A stretch of 64,000 nucleotides of DNA, taken from Flavobacteriales bacterium. GTDB lineage: Bacteria; Bacteroidota; Bacteroidia; Flavobacteriales_D; Sanyastnellaceae. Location: the NCBI GenBank assembly GCA_027491075.1, contig JAIXWX010000025.1, positions 186,001 through 250,000 on the forward strand, read 5' to 3'. The notes beneath the pieces are model-generated. The model had not been told where the DNA came from. It searched no databases and saw nothing but the letters and a program-made list of their open reading frames with translations. Shown in pieces: positions 19,079-26,685 of the stretch. Positions within the stretch are counted from its first letter, which is position 1. Each line of letters starts with the position of its first letter. Both the position numbers and the translations under genes were made by a program.

Positions 19079-20254
19079 TTAAAAAAGCTTCAGTTTTTCA
19101 AAATTCTGTCTCAGTATAGGCGAGCTTTCTACTTGGAGCCATTCCTCTAGTAATGAAGCGTAGATTTGACGAAAGTCAATTGCATGTCGAAGGTCGTCGT
19201 CAATTAAGTTGGTTAAGTCAGGCATTCCACCGTACAAGCCACCTTTTAATAAAGAACCTCCCATTACGAAGGATACGCCTGCAGTTCCGTGGTCGGTTCC
19301 TTTTCCAGCATTTTCTCGCACTCTTCTTCCGAATTCACTAAAAGTAAATACCGCAACATCCTTCCATCGATTAACAGATTTCAAGTCATTTCGAAATGCG
19401 AGTATGGCTTGTGCGTAAATATTGAATAGATTGTTTTGGGTCAATGGCTGAAAAGCATGCGTGTCAAATCCGGAAAGTGTCAGATAATAAACTGTTGTTT
19501 TTGCTCCTGAATGAATAAGATTGGCAACGGATTTGAGTTCTTTCGCGAATGGGCTGTTGGGATAAAGATAGGTGGTATGGTGTTTCTTTGAAACTTGACT
19601 GAGATATTGAATTCCTTGTGTGGCCTCTTGAAGAGTCATGCGTAAATATGAAACTTGATCATGAACATGAGTGCCTGCATCTTCGCAATGGTGCATTCCT
19701 ATTTTAGAAAGTGCCGAAGCCTGTTGAAGATTTCTGAGGGCTAAACCTTTTTTGATTTCTCCTTTCATCGCCAAACTCAATGTATCGTCGATTTCTATAG
19801 CATCGGATGAAGTTCCTCCAAAGTCTAGCATTCTGCCGATCCAACCTGTGTCAAGGTATTCGTTGCTTTTACTTGCGCTTTGCCAAATATCCATGCTTCT
19901 AAAATGACTTCTATCTGGTTCAGGGTAGCCTACATTTTGAATAATGGCCATTTCACCATTTTCTAAGAGCTCTTGAAGCGGTGCCAATTTTGGATGCATA
20001 CCGGCATCCTGATGAAGAAGAATGAGTTCCTCTCTTTTGATGCTGATTTTTGGTCTTAACTTATAGTATATGTCATTGCGAAAAGGTACGATCGTATTTA
20101 ACCCGTCGTTTCCACCACTCCATTGAACAATCACTAAGACTTTCTCCTTAGACTCATTCAACAATGCATGCTTTCCAGTGCGTGCAAACAACTCTGGTAT
20201 GAGCAAGCTTGATCCTGCAAGCGCTGATGTTTTTATAAAGTCTCTTCTTTTCAT
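19079..20254 (-). CDS. DUF1501 family protein, Tat-exported
   Basis: A 391-residue protein starting with a twin-arginine signal (MKRRDFIKTSALAGSSLLI), so probably exported folded. The DUF1501 domain belongs to the alkaline phosphatase/sulfatase-like superfamily. Visible blocks are VQWSGGNDGLNTIVP (about 43-57), DRSHFRSMDIWQ, and FSEFGRRVRENAGKGTDHG, which holds likely metal-binding residues. The function is unknown. It is almost always found next to a DUF1800 gene, as here (7-nt gap), and the pair probably acts as an exported system. It is last in the minus-strand operon. Confidence 0.92.
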   Translation of the reverse strand: MKRRDFIKTSALAGSSLLIPELFARTGKHALLNESKEKVLVIVQWSGGNDGLNTIVPFRNDIYYKLRPKISIKREELILLHQDAGMHPKLAPLQELLENGEMAIIQNVGYPEPDRSHFRSMDIWQSASKSNEYLDTGWIGRMLDFGGTSSDAIEIDDTLSLAMKGEIKKGLALRNLQQASALSKIGMHHCEDAGTHVHDQVSYLRMTLQEATQGIQYLSQVSKKHHTTYLYPNSPFAKELKSVANLIHSGAKTTVYYLTLSGFDTHAFQPLTQNNLFNIYAQAILAFRNDLKSVNRWKDVAVFTFSEFGRRVRENAGKGTDHGTAGVSFVMGGSLLKGGLYGGMPDLTNLIDDDLRHAIDFRQIYASLLEEWLQVESSPILRQNFEKLKLF

Positions 20255-20261
20255 TCTTTAA

Positions 20262-21584
20262 TCAGTGAAGTTGATATTCTGGTAGTGAAAGCAAGAGTCG
20301 CATTTTTTCCTCTATAATTGAGACACTTTCAATACTGCTGGGCACGCTAACATCTGGTGCGTTTATCCAATAATCACTGTGTGATACATCTTTCACACCT
20401 GAATAGCTCAAAGAGGCCAAAAAGGGTTTTTTTGATTTTTCTTTTATGGTAGCGCTTTCGGGAAGATCCTTGTCTTTAGGAGAAAATTCGCTTAATCCAC
20501 TGAATAAATAGGGTAAGTTCATTCGAATGAGTAGAGCTGTACCATCAATCCATTTTTTATCGCCGGGCCATCCTGCTACATTAGGAGGTAAGAATAACAC
20601 TTGACCAAGATTGCGCTGAAGCTTGATCATGTTTTCTTTTTTCTGTAAACGCAACTGAAAAAAACGTTTGTATTCAGCGATCAATTCTACAGGAGATTTA
20701 ATGACGACGCCTCTATTTTTAATGTCATAAAAATGATCTGAAAGCAATAAATATCGAAGAGTCTTTTCTATATCATAGTTGTTATTTCTAAAGTATTCTG
20801 CCCATTGTTTTATAAAATCTGAATCTACCGAGGGGTTCACAAAGGCTCGATAGAGCTTGGTACAAATGAATTCCGCGAGCATTGGTTTTTCCAGAAGAAT
20901 ATTCAAGACGTCTTCCCCATTCCATTTTCCTGTTCTGCCCAATACCGTTTTTTCTCCTTCATCGTGTTCATTTTTATCGAAGTAGAAAAAACCGTCTAGG
21001 CCAACATGCCATCCTGTGAAAGCTCTTGCGGCTTCTTTGATGTCACGCTCGGTATATTGAGCTCTGCCTAGTGTGAAAAGTTCCATTACTTCACGCGCAA
21101 AGTTTTCGTTGGGTGCGTTTTTCTTATTTTGTTGATTATTCAAGTAAATTATCATCGCGGGGTCTTTGGCAACTTCAAATAGCAGTTCTTTGAAATTTCC
21201 TAAAGCGTGTTTTCGAATGGTGTTGTTTTGAGCCTGCATCAATACGGGAAAAGGCGCAGAGGTGGCGAAGTGATTGTGCCAGAAAAAAGTCATCTTCTCC
21301 CGAAGTTGTGCTTTTGTAAATGATAGGTGTTCTAACCAAACCAAATTGAGTTCTTGTAGATCTTTTCTGCTTTTCAAGATCATCTTCAGAATCTTCAATG
21401 GTCCGATGTTTTTCTTCTTTTTTCGGATGTCATCAAAATGACGAAGGTGGACGAAACGCTCACTTTCTCGAAACAATTCATCTACCAAATCTTGACGACT
21501 CAATTTTAGCTTCGCGGCAAGATAGATTGGATGTAAACCGAAGGTGAAGCGATGATGCAGATGTAGAATTTCTTTCTCACTCAT
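20262..21584 (-). CDS. DUF1800 family protein
   Basis: A 440-residue protein of the DUF1800 family. Recognisable blocks are LHHRFTFGLHPIYLAAK near the N-terminus, FFWHNHFATS (about 103-112), NENFAREVMELFTLG, YTERDIKEAARAFTGW, LYRAFVNP and VAGWPGDKKWID. No enzymatic activity is established for the family. There is no clear signal peptide, although many relatives have one, so the N-terminus or the export route may differ here. It is followed by DUF1501 (7 nt) and preceded by DUF2797 (6 nt), forming a three-gene operon. Confidence 0.92.
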   Translation of the reverse strand: MSEKEILHLHHRFTFGLHPIYLAAKLKLSRQDLVDELFRESERFVHLRHFDDIRKKKKNIGPLKILKMILKSRKDLQELNLVWLEHLSFTKAQLREKMTFFWHNHFATSAPFPVLMQAQNNTIRKHALGNFKELLFEVAKDPAMIIYLNNQQNKKNAPNENFAREVMELFTLGRAQYTERDIKEAARAFTGWHVGLDGFFYFDKNEHDEGEKTVLGRTGKWNGEDVLNILLEKPMLAEFICTKLYRAFVNPSVDSDFIKQWAEYFRNNNYDIEKTLRYLLLSDHFYDIKNRGVVIKSPVELIAEYKRFFQLRLQKKENMIKLQRNLGQVLFLPPNVAGWPGDKKWIDGTALLIRMNLPYLFSGLSEFSPKDKDLPESATIKEKSKKPFLASLSYSGVKDVSHSDYWINAPDVSVPSSIESVSIIEEKMRLLLSLPEYQLH

Positions 21585-21590
21585 TTATTT

Positions 21591-22406
21591 CTAAAAACTA
21601 ATTGAAACTTGGTATCCTGCATGAGAGCGCACATTAAAAACTGTGCCATCTTCAAAGATGAAGTATTGACCTTTTATTCCCATTAATTTACCTTCATAAA
21701 TGGGTTTTGTATCTAGTTTTAAAGAAGTCACTTTTTTGGGATATTCCAAAACGGGATAGGTGATCTGCGTTATGTTGTCATCATCGTAAAAAAACGATTC
21801 ATAATCTATTCCTAGTCTTTCTAGTGCTTCTTCCTTTTTTACGAGTATAGAGTCTAGGGTTCCCGTGTTTTTTAACATCGCTTGCCACGAGGTTTTATCG
21901 GTGAAGTGTTCTTTTAAAGCGACTTCAATGACTCCTGCCAATTGCCTATAAGGTGTCTCGGCAATAATTATAGCCTCGGTAGCACCTTGGTCAATCCAAC
22001 GGGAAGGTACATTGCTGGAGCGCGTCACTCCAACTTTTATGTCGCTTGTCTTACTGAGATATACGAAGTGTGGTTGGTAATGATTGGCCATTTCCCATTC
22101 ATAGTCGCGAAGAGCGACACCTTCATGAATACGGCTCAATTCAGGGCGAACTATACTTGGGCTGGCCAAAGGAGAACTCAGCCAAGCGTCATAAGAGAGT
22201 CCTTCACCGAATGTCTTCTTTATTCTCTTGCCTGTTGCAACGCAATGAATATTATTTAAGAATTCAATTCTAATCACTTCACCTACCAGTGGATTGACGT
22301 CGTAGTTTCCTGTAGGCTCAAGGATATCTATCAATGGAAGAGTGTATTGTGCGCCATTATCAAGGGTGGTTCTCATCTTTCGGAGATGAGTGGTTATGTT
22401 TGTCAT
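21591..22406 (-). CDS. DUF2797 family protein
   Basis: A 271-residue DUF2797 protein, function unknown. Conserved blocks are HIVYLS-type (here HFVYLSKTSDIKVGVTR), PSRWIDQGATEA, YRQLAGVIEVALKEHFTDKT and a C-terminal KGQYFIFEDGTVFNVRSH. As I recall the family, the N-terminal region has a CxxC followed by CYxCF, likely a zinc site. Here only the first Cys remains (CVATGKRIKKTFGEG) and the second pair is SYDAW, so zinc binding is probably lost. It is first in the operon with DUF1800 and DUF1501. In-frame ATG codons at 22376 and 22406 are both possible starts. Confidence 0.85.
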   Translation of the reverse strand: MTNITTHLRKMRTTLDNGAQYTLPLIDILEPTGNYDVNPLVGEVIRIEFLNNIHCVATGKRIKKTFGEGLSYDAWLSSPLASPSIVRPELSRIHEGVALRDYEWEMANHYQPHFVYLSKTSDIKVGVTRSSNVPSRWIDQGATEAIIIAETPYRQLAGVIEVALKEHFTDKTSWQAMLKNTGTLDSILVKKEEALERLGIDYESFFYDDDNITQITYPVLEYPKKVTSLKLDTKPIYEGKLMGIKGQYFIFEDGTVFNVRSHAGYQVSISF

Positions 22407-22459
22407 ACTATTTTGATAAATAATGAATTGTTGGCTTTATGAGAGTGAGGTAATTGAGT

Positions 22460-22492
22460 TTGTCAAGATTCGCCTTTCTCCCATCAACTTTG
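22460..22492 (+). promoter_or_regulatory. Promoter of the thioredoxin-like gene: TTG - 22 nt - CAACTTTG
   Basis: -33 TTG at 22460-22462 and a 7-of-8 match to the -7 box at 22485-22492, 21 nt before the ATG. Confidence 0.45.
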
Positions 22493-22513
22493 TACAAACA
22501 ATATTAATACGTT

Positions 22514-23143
22514 ATGAATGCATTGAAGAAGTTGATCGCTGAAAATTATAAGAATACTTTTTCATACAAATCTTATCGCGAGAGGATCGACGCTCTTCAT
22601 TTGGAAGGAAAGGTAACTGGGCCCGTTCAAGATGAACATTTACTGGAGTATAGTAAACTCAACGTGCATCGGATGGATCGCTGGGATAAACATACGAAAT
22701 TGAGTGACGAGACGGTTTCGTTTTTCTCTTCCATTGTTGAACCTCTGGATGTATTAATTATTTCCGAAGGATGGTGCGGGGATGCGGCTCAAATAGTACC
22801 TGTAGTAATAAAAATGATGGAAAAGAGTAAGTCCATTCATGCTCATATTATTCTTCGGGATGACCACTTGGAAATAATGGATATGTTCTTAACAAATGGG
22901 AAAAGTAGAAGCATTCCTATGTTTATAATCATCGATAAACAAGGACAAGTGCTGGGCAAGTACGGTCCTCGTCCAGAGAAGTCTCAGATTTTGATGGATG
23001 AACTGAAAGCTTCTTGTGCTGGGAAAGATCAAATTAAGGAAAAACTTCACCTATGGTACGCACGTGATAAGCATGCGGAAATTGAAAAGGAGTTTATGTC
23101 TGTGATGAAAGGCGCATTAGAACATGCCAATCGTACGCTCTAA
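22514..23143 (+). CDS. Thioredoxin-fold protein (thioredoxin_9 type) with single active-site Cys
   Basis: A 209-residue cytoplasmic protein with a thioredoxin-like domain (about 75-170). The active-site position reads EGWCGDAAQIVP, so only one cysteine is present (CxxA instead of CxxC), as is common in this Bacteroidota subgroup. The cis-Pro loop is RSIPMFIII. It could work as a monothiol reductase or use another partner thiol; the role is unknown. It is monocistronic, and its last 27 nt overlap the 3' end of the convergent SDR-like gene. Confidence 0.8.
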   Translation: MNALKKLIAENYKNTFSYKSYRERIDALHLEGKVTGPVQDEHLLEYSKLNVHRMDRWDKHTKLSDETVSFFSSIVEPLDVLIISEGWCGDAAQIVPVVIKMMEKSKSIHAHIILRDDHLEIMDMFLTNGKSRSIPMFIIIDKQGQVLGKYGPRPEKSQILMDELKASCAGKDQIKEKLHLWYARDKHAEIEKEFMSVMKGALEHANRTL

Positions 23144-23842
23144 TTTCTGGCTAGAAACCGTTTTTCCCAACCTGAGGTCTTCCATGTTGAATTCAGGGAG
23201 CGGAATTCCGAGCTTTTGGCATTGTTCAGAATAGTAGTCTTTGCGACAAGGGTGCATATCGGAAACCACGTTGAAAGTTCCAACGGAAACGGAGTCATTT
23301 AACATCCGAATGATCACCTCAATGACTTGCTCTCCACTGATCAGGTTAATTGGGGCAAAGGGTTTTTCAATACCCACTCGGCCACTCAGGTATTTTGCGG
23401 GGTGTCTGGTACTGCCATATAAACCACCCAGTCTGAGAATAACCGTGTTTTTCTGGGCTTCTATATACATTTTTTCTAGTTGTGAGTTGGGATGATCTGG
23501 CAACGCATCTTCTTCAACCACAGTGCCCTCAACATCTGGATAAACGGATATGCTGGAAGTATAATACACGGTAGCACTCGTCTGAGAAAACAGTTTTGTC
23601 AGCGCGGTGTGAAGATCGTAGGTTGTCTGATCTTTAGGAGGAGGAATGGTACAAATGAACACGTCTACATGACCTTTGGGTAGTTGCTCGTGTATAGCGT
23701 TTACAGCTATATCGTGCCTGCTCAGTAAGATAGCCGTATCTTCATTCCGAGTGGAGCCAGATACGCTATAACCTATTTCTCTTAACTTCAAGGCCAATGG
23801 CATTCCCAGCCACCCCAGTCCTATTATATGAATGTGTTTCAC
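23117..23842 (-). CDS. NAD(P)-dependent epimerase/SDR-like protein
   Basis: A 241-residue Rossmann-fold protein. The nucleotide-binding motif GLGWLGMPLALKL sits about 7 residues in; relatives are the YeeZ/atypical SDR group. Other blocks are YTSSISVYPDVEG, with Ser/Tyr of the catalytic region, and VILRLGGLYG. The start is GTG 23842 (VKHIHIIG); an ATG at 23890 is in frame but would extend into upstream promoter DNA. The substrate is unknown. The 3' end overlaps the thioredoxin-like gene by 27 nt (convergent). Confidence 0.75.
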   Translation of the reverse strand: MKHIHIIGLGWLGMPLALKLREIGYSVSGSTRNEDTAILLSRHDIAVNAIHEQLPKGHVDVFICTIPPPKDQTTYDLHTALTKLFSQTSATVYYTSSISVYPDVEGTVVEEDALPDHPNSQLEKMYIEAQKNTVILRLGGLYGSTRHPAKYLSGRVGIEKPFAPINLISGEQVIEVIIRMLNDSVSVGTFNVVSDMHPCRKDYYSEQCQKLGIPLPEFNMEDLRLGKTVSSQKLERTIGMF

Positions 23843-23917
23843 GCAGCTAAAAAACAACCTTTTGGAACGATAGTTGACTTTTGCGGTCAAAATTACACCT
23901 CAAGGAAATGTTAAAGT

Positions 23918-23925
23918 TACTTTTG
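23918..23925 (+). promoter_or_regulatory. -7 box TACTTTTG, TlpA-like gene
   Basis: Exact TAnnTTTG match 63 nt before ATG 23989. It supports that start over the upstream in-frame ATG at 23881, which would lie before the promoter. No well-spaced TTG. Confidence 0.45.
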
Positions 23926-23988
23926 TGGTGCGACACCTACTACAAATTTGGTGTCTTATTGATCAGAAACCAACGAATAAATCGATTT

Positions 23989-25554
23989 ATGAAGAAATAT
24001 GGGTTTTTATGTTTAGTGTTGTTTTTGGCCTTTACAGGCTTACAAGCTCAAACCAAAACTACTTCTAAGTATAAAATCAAGGGTAGAATTGACGGTCTAA
24101 AGGATACGACCTTATTTCTTGGTAATTATTTTGGCAAAAGTCTGTATTACAACGACACCACGCGTGTTGACAGTAAAGGGAATTTTGAGTTTGAAGGAAA
24201 ACCAGCCAACCAGATAGGAAAGTATGCCATCATTATGCCTGGTCCAAAGTACTTTGATATTGTTGTTGACCAAGAGGAGATTTTTATCATCGCCAGTGCA
24301 GATAATGACATCAATAAAATCGTGGTGAAAGAGTCGGAAAACAACAAGAAGTTTTTTGACTATATCAGATATATAAATAGTAAGAGAACAGAACGCGAGC
24401 CAATAGACAAAGTGCTCAATGACTCCTTGAAAACTGAAGAAGAGAAGATACCTTTCAGAGAACAACTGCAAAAAATGAATGATGAGGTGGTCGCTCATCA
24501 AAAGAAATTAATTGCTGATCATCCCAATTTACTTTTTGCAAAGCTTTTGAAGATGACTTTAGATCCAGAGACGCCTGCCGCTCCCGACAGTCTTGATGAG
24601 AAGGGGAAGCAGCTTTGGCAGTACTATTGGTTTAGACAGCACTACTGGGACAATGTGGATTTGTCCTCTCCAGCGACCATTCGTGATCAAACCATTCATC
24701 GTTTAATTGAGAGATACATTACTCAAACGCTTCCCCAAATTCCGGATACTTTGTGGGCAGAGTCAAAGAAACTCATCGATCGCATCGGAGCCAATGAAGA
24801 TTTATTCAAGTATGTGGTGAATTACATTACCTACACGGCGGAGACTTCTAAAATAATGTGCATGGACGAGCTGTTCGTGAGGATGATTGATAATTACTAC
24901 TTCACTGGAAAAGCTACGTGGATGACTGCCGAAAAGTTAGAGCAAGTAAAGGAAAGCGCCGACAAAAAGCGCAATTGTTTGTGTGGTGATATCGGTCAAG
25001 ATATCATATTGCCAGATGCAACGGAGAAGAACTGGGTGAGTATGAAACAGGAAGCTGGAAAGTATACTTTATTGGTTATTTGGGAAAGCACCTGCGGTCA
25101 TTGCAAGAAGGAGATCCCAAAGCTTCATGAGATGTACACGCGCTGGAAAGATAAAGGCCTAGTTGTGTATGCGGTGGGCAATGATTTAGAAAACGATAAG
25201 TGGAGAAAATTCATTGATGAGCACAAATTGGATTGGATCAATGTTAGTGACACGCCAGAGATCATGAAACAAGACAGTGCCACTAAGTTAGTATATGGAG
25301 GCATTACAACGTTGAAGAGCTTAAATTATAGAGACACATGGGATGTTACAAGTACACCCAAGGTGTTTCTATTGGATAAGGATTTTAAGATTATAGCAAA
25401 ACAATTGAGTGCTGAGCAGCTAGAAGAGTTATTGATAAAGTTGGAAGAGGGCAAAGAGATTGATATGAAAAACATGAAAGAGGCAGAGTACGAAGATGAA
25501 GACGCTCCCGCTCCAAAGCAGACTCCCAATCGAAAGCCCCCGCTTAAGAAATAA
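23989..25554 (+). CDS. Secreted TlpA-like thioredoxin with DUF4369/DUF5106 domains
   Basis: A 521-residue exported protein. The signal peptide runs from MKKYGFLCLVLF to about GLQAQ (residue 20). An N-terminal DUF4369-like beta domain (about 25-130, KIKGRIDGLKDTTLFLGNYF) is followed by a helical DUF5106-like middle (about 150-340) and a TlpA thioredoxin domain (about 345-490) with the active site ESTCGHCKKEIP. The C-terminal tail is acidic then proline-rich. Such proteins probably reduce disulfides or mature cytochromes in the periplasm. The frame is open upstream to 23881, but the signal peptide and the -7 box fix the start. Confidence 0.9.
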   Translation: MKKYGFLCLVLFLAFTGLQAQTKTTSKYKIKGRIDGLKDTTLFLGNYFGKSLYYNDTTRVDSKGNFEFEGKPANQIGKYAIIMPGPKYFDIVVDQEEIFIIASADNDINKIVVKESENNKKFFDYIRYINSKRTEREPIDKVLNDSLKTEEEKIPFREQLQKMNDEVVAHQKKLIADHPNLLFAKLLKMTLDPETPAAPDSLDEKGKQLWQYYWFRQHYWDNVDLSSPATIRDQTIHRLIERYITQTLPQIPDTLWAESKKLIDRIGANEDLFKYVVNYITYTAETSKIMCMDELFVRMIDNYYFTGKATWMTAEKLEQVKESADKKRNCLCGDIGQDIILPDATEKNWVSMKQEAGKYTLLVIWESTCGHCKKEIPKLHEMYTRWKDKGLVVYAVGNDLENDKWRKFIDEHKLDWINVSDTPEIMKQDSATKLVYGGITTLKSLNYRDTWDVTSTPKVFLLDKDFKIIAKQLSAEQLEELLIKLEEGKEIDMKNMKEAEYEDEDAPAPKQTPNRKPPLKK

Positions 25555-25616
25555 TTCTATTCTTCCTGGGAGATTAGAATTATTTTAGTTAAGAATGATT
25601 AGGTCGATGACTTGAT

Positions 25617-26663
25617 TTAGTGTTCTTCTTCGTAATACACCTTATAGAACTTGCGACCGTCTGGATCAACTCCGTTTTCTATCAATTCGCGGTTGCCGTG
25701 TATATATATATGGAAGTTCTTATCCAACTTCAAGACACTCTTGAACATTCCCTGATGTTTCTTGACGGCTTGAACTGATATAGGAAACTCTTCTTCTAGT
25801 TCGATGTGTTTATTTTCTTCAAACTGATCTTTAAAATTGCGGAAAGAGGCGATGACTTCAGGCTGATGTAGCACTTCTTCCTCGAATTCCTTCGTGCTAA
25901 AATTTTCTCTTGACTTAAAGTAGTCGCGCGAACGATCAAGCATTTCAATTTGATCGGTTTTAACCGTATCAAACTCTTCGACGTATTGAGTAGTAACGAA
26001 GGTTTTAGCAAGTTCAATCATTTGTTTCGTTTGCTGAAACTCATCATTGCATGGAACGGTATTCAAAAATCCTTTTTTCCAAAAATCCGCTTCCCCATCG
26101 CGGGCAGTTCGATCGACGGAGCATACGCGGTAGCCGTCACCAGCTTCCGTTTGTAAAATCAACGCTCCTTTATCCAACTTCTCAAGGAGGATTCCCTCTA
26201 ATAAGTAGAGTTCCATTTGATCTCCGCTGGGATGCAATTGAAGAAAACGATGTTTACTTTCTGATTTAAAAATGCCTAGTCCATTGATGTTTTCTCCGTG
26301 ATAAGAGATGTTTTTCAAGTGAACTACAAATAGATCACCCGACTTTATTTGTGGGTGTGTAGAGGCGTCGTAAAGAAGTTTCGCAATTTGAACGGATATA
26401 GTCTGAAAATTGCTCATTCCAGTAAACAACTCTTTGGCTAATCTATACAAGACGTTTTCATTAAAGTCGTCGTTTATAGAGCTAAACTTGTGCAAGTCTT
26501 GCAAAGGCAATGAGGAGAGAAAAAACTTCAATAGACGGTCTTCGAAATGAGCGTCATTTAAAGATATTTCTTTTTTAGAAAGAAAAAGCTCATCGCCGTT
26601 GTGCTTATTGCCAATGCGATGAGCTGTTATATTTTTAATTGCGGTTATGCCGATATCGATCAT
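25617..26663 (-). CDS. Nucleoid-associated protein, NdpA/YejK family (NA37)
   Basis: A 348-residue protein of PF04245. The N-terminus reads IGITAIKNITAHRIGNK, and the family blocks FVVHLKNISYHGENINGLGIF and the C-terminal PDGRKFYKVYYEEEH are visible. In E. coli YejK binds nucleoid DNA and topoisomerase IV, which is family knowledge; the role in Bacteroidota is not tested. It is monocistronic, with a -7-like TATATTCG box ending 4 nt before the ATG, overlapping the gap after the prolyl oligopeptidase gene. Confidence 0.88.
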   Translation of the reverse strand: MIDIGITAIKNITAHRIGNKHNGDELFLSKKEISLNDAHFEDRLLKFFLSSLPLQDLHKFSSINDDFNENVLYRLAKELFTGMSNFQTISVQIAKLLYDASTHPQIKSGDLFVVHLKNISYHGENINGLGIFKSESKHRFLQLHPSGDQMELYLLEGILLEKLDKGALILQTEAGDGYRVCSVDRTARDGEADFWKKGFLNTVPCNDEFQQTKQMIELAKTFVTTQYVEEFDTVKTDQIEMLDRSRDYFKSRENFSTKEFEEEVLHQPEVIASFRNFKDQFEENKHIELEEEFPISVQAVKKHQGMFKSVLKLDKNFHIYIHGNRELIENGVDPDGRKFYKVYYEEEH

Positions 26664-26667
26664 ACCG

Positions 26668-26675
26668 CGAATATA
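26668..26675 (-). promoter_or_regulatory. -7-like box TATATTCG, nucleoid-associated protein gene
   Basis: TAnnTTCG on the minus strand, 4 nt before the ATG at 26663; predicts a leaderless or very short-leader mRNA. Confidence 0.35.
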
Positions 26676-26685
26676 AATGAAGTCT

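Noticed and set aside
22514-23143. Missing second active-site Cys as a lesion in the thioredoxin-like gene
   Set aside because: The CGDA form seems usual in this subgroup, so it is not treated as a degenerate gene.
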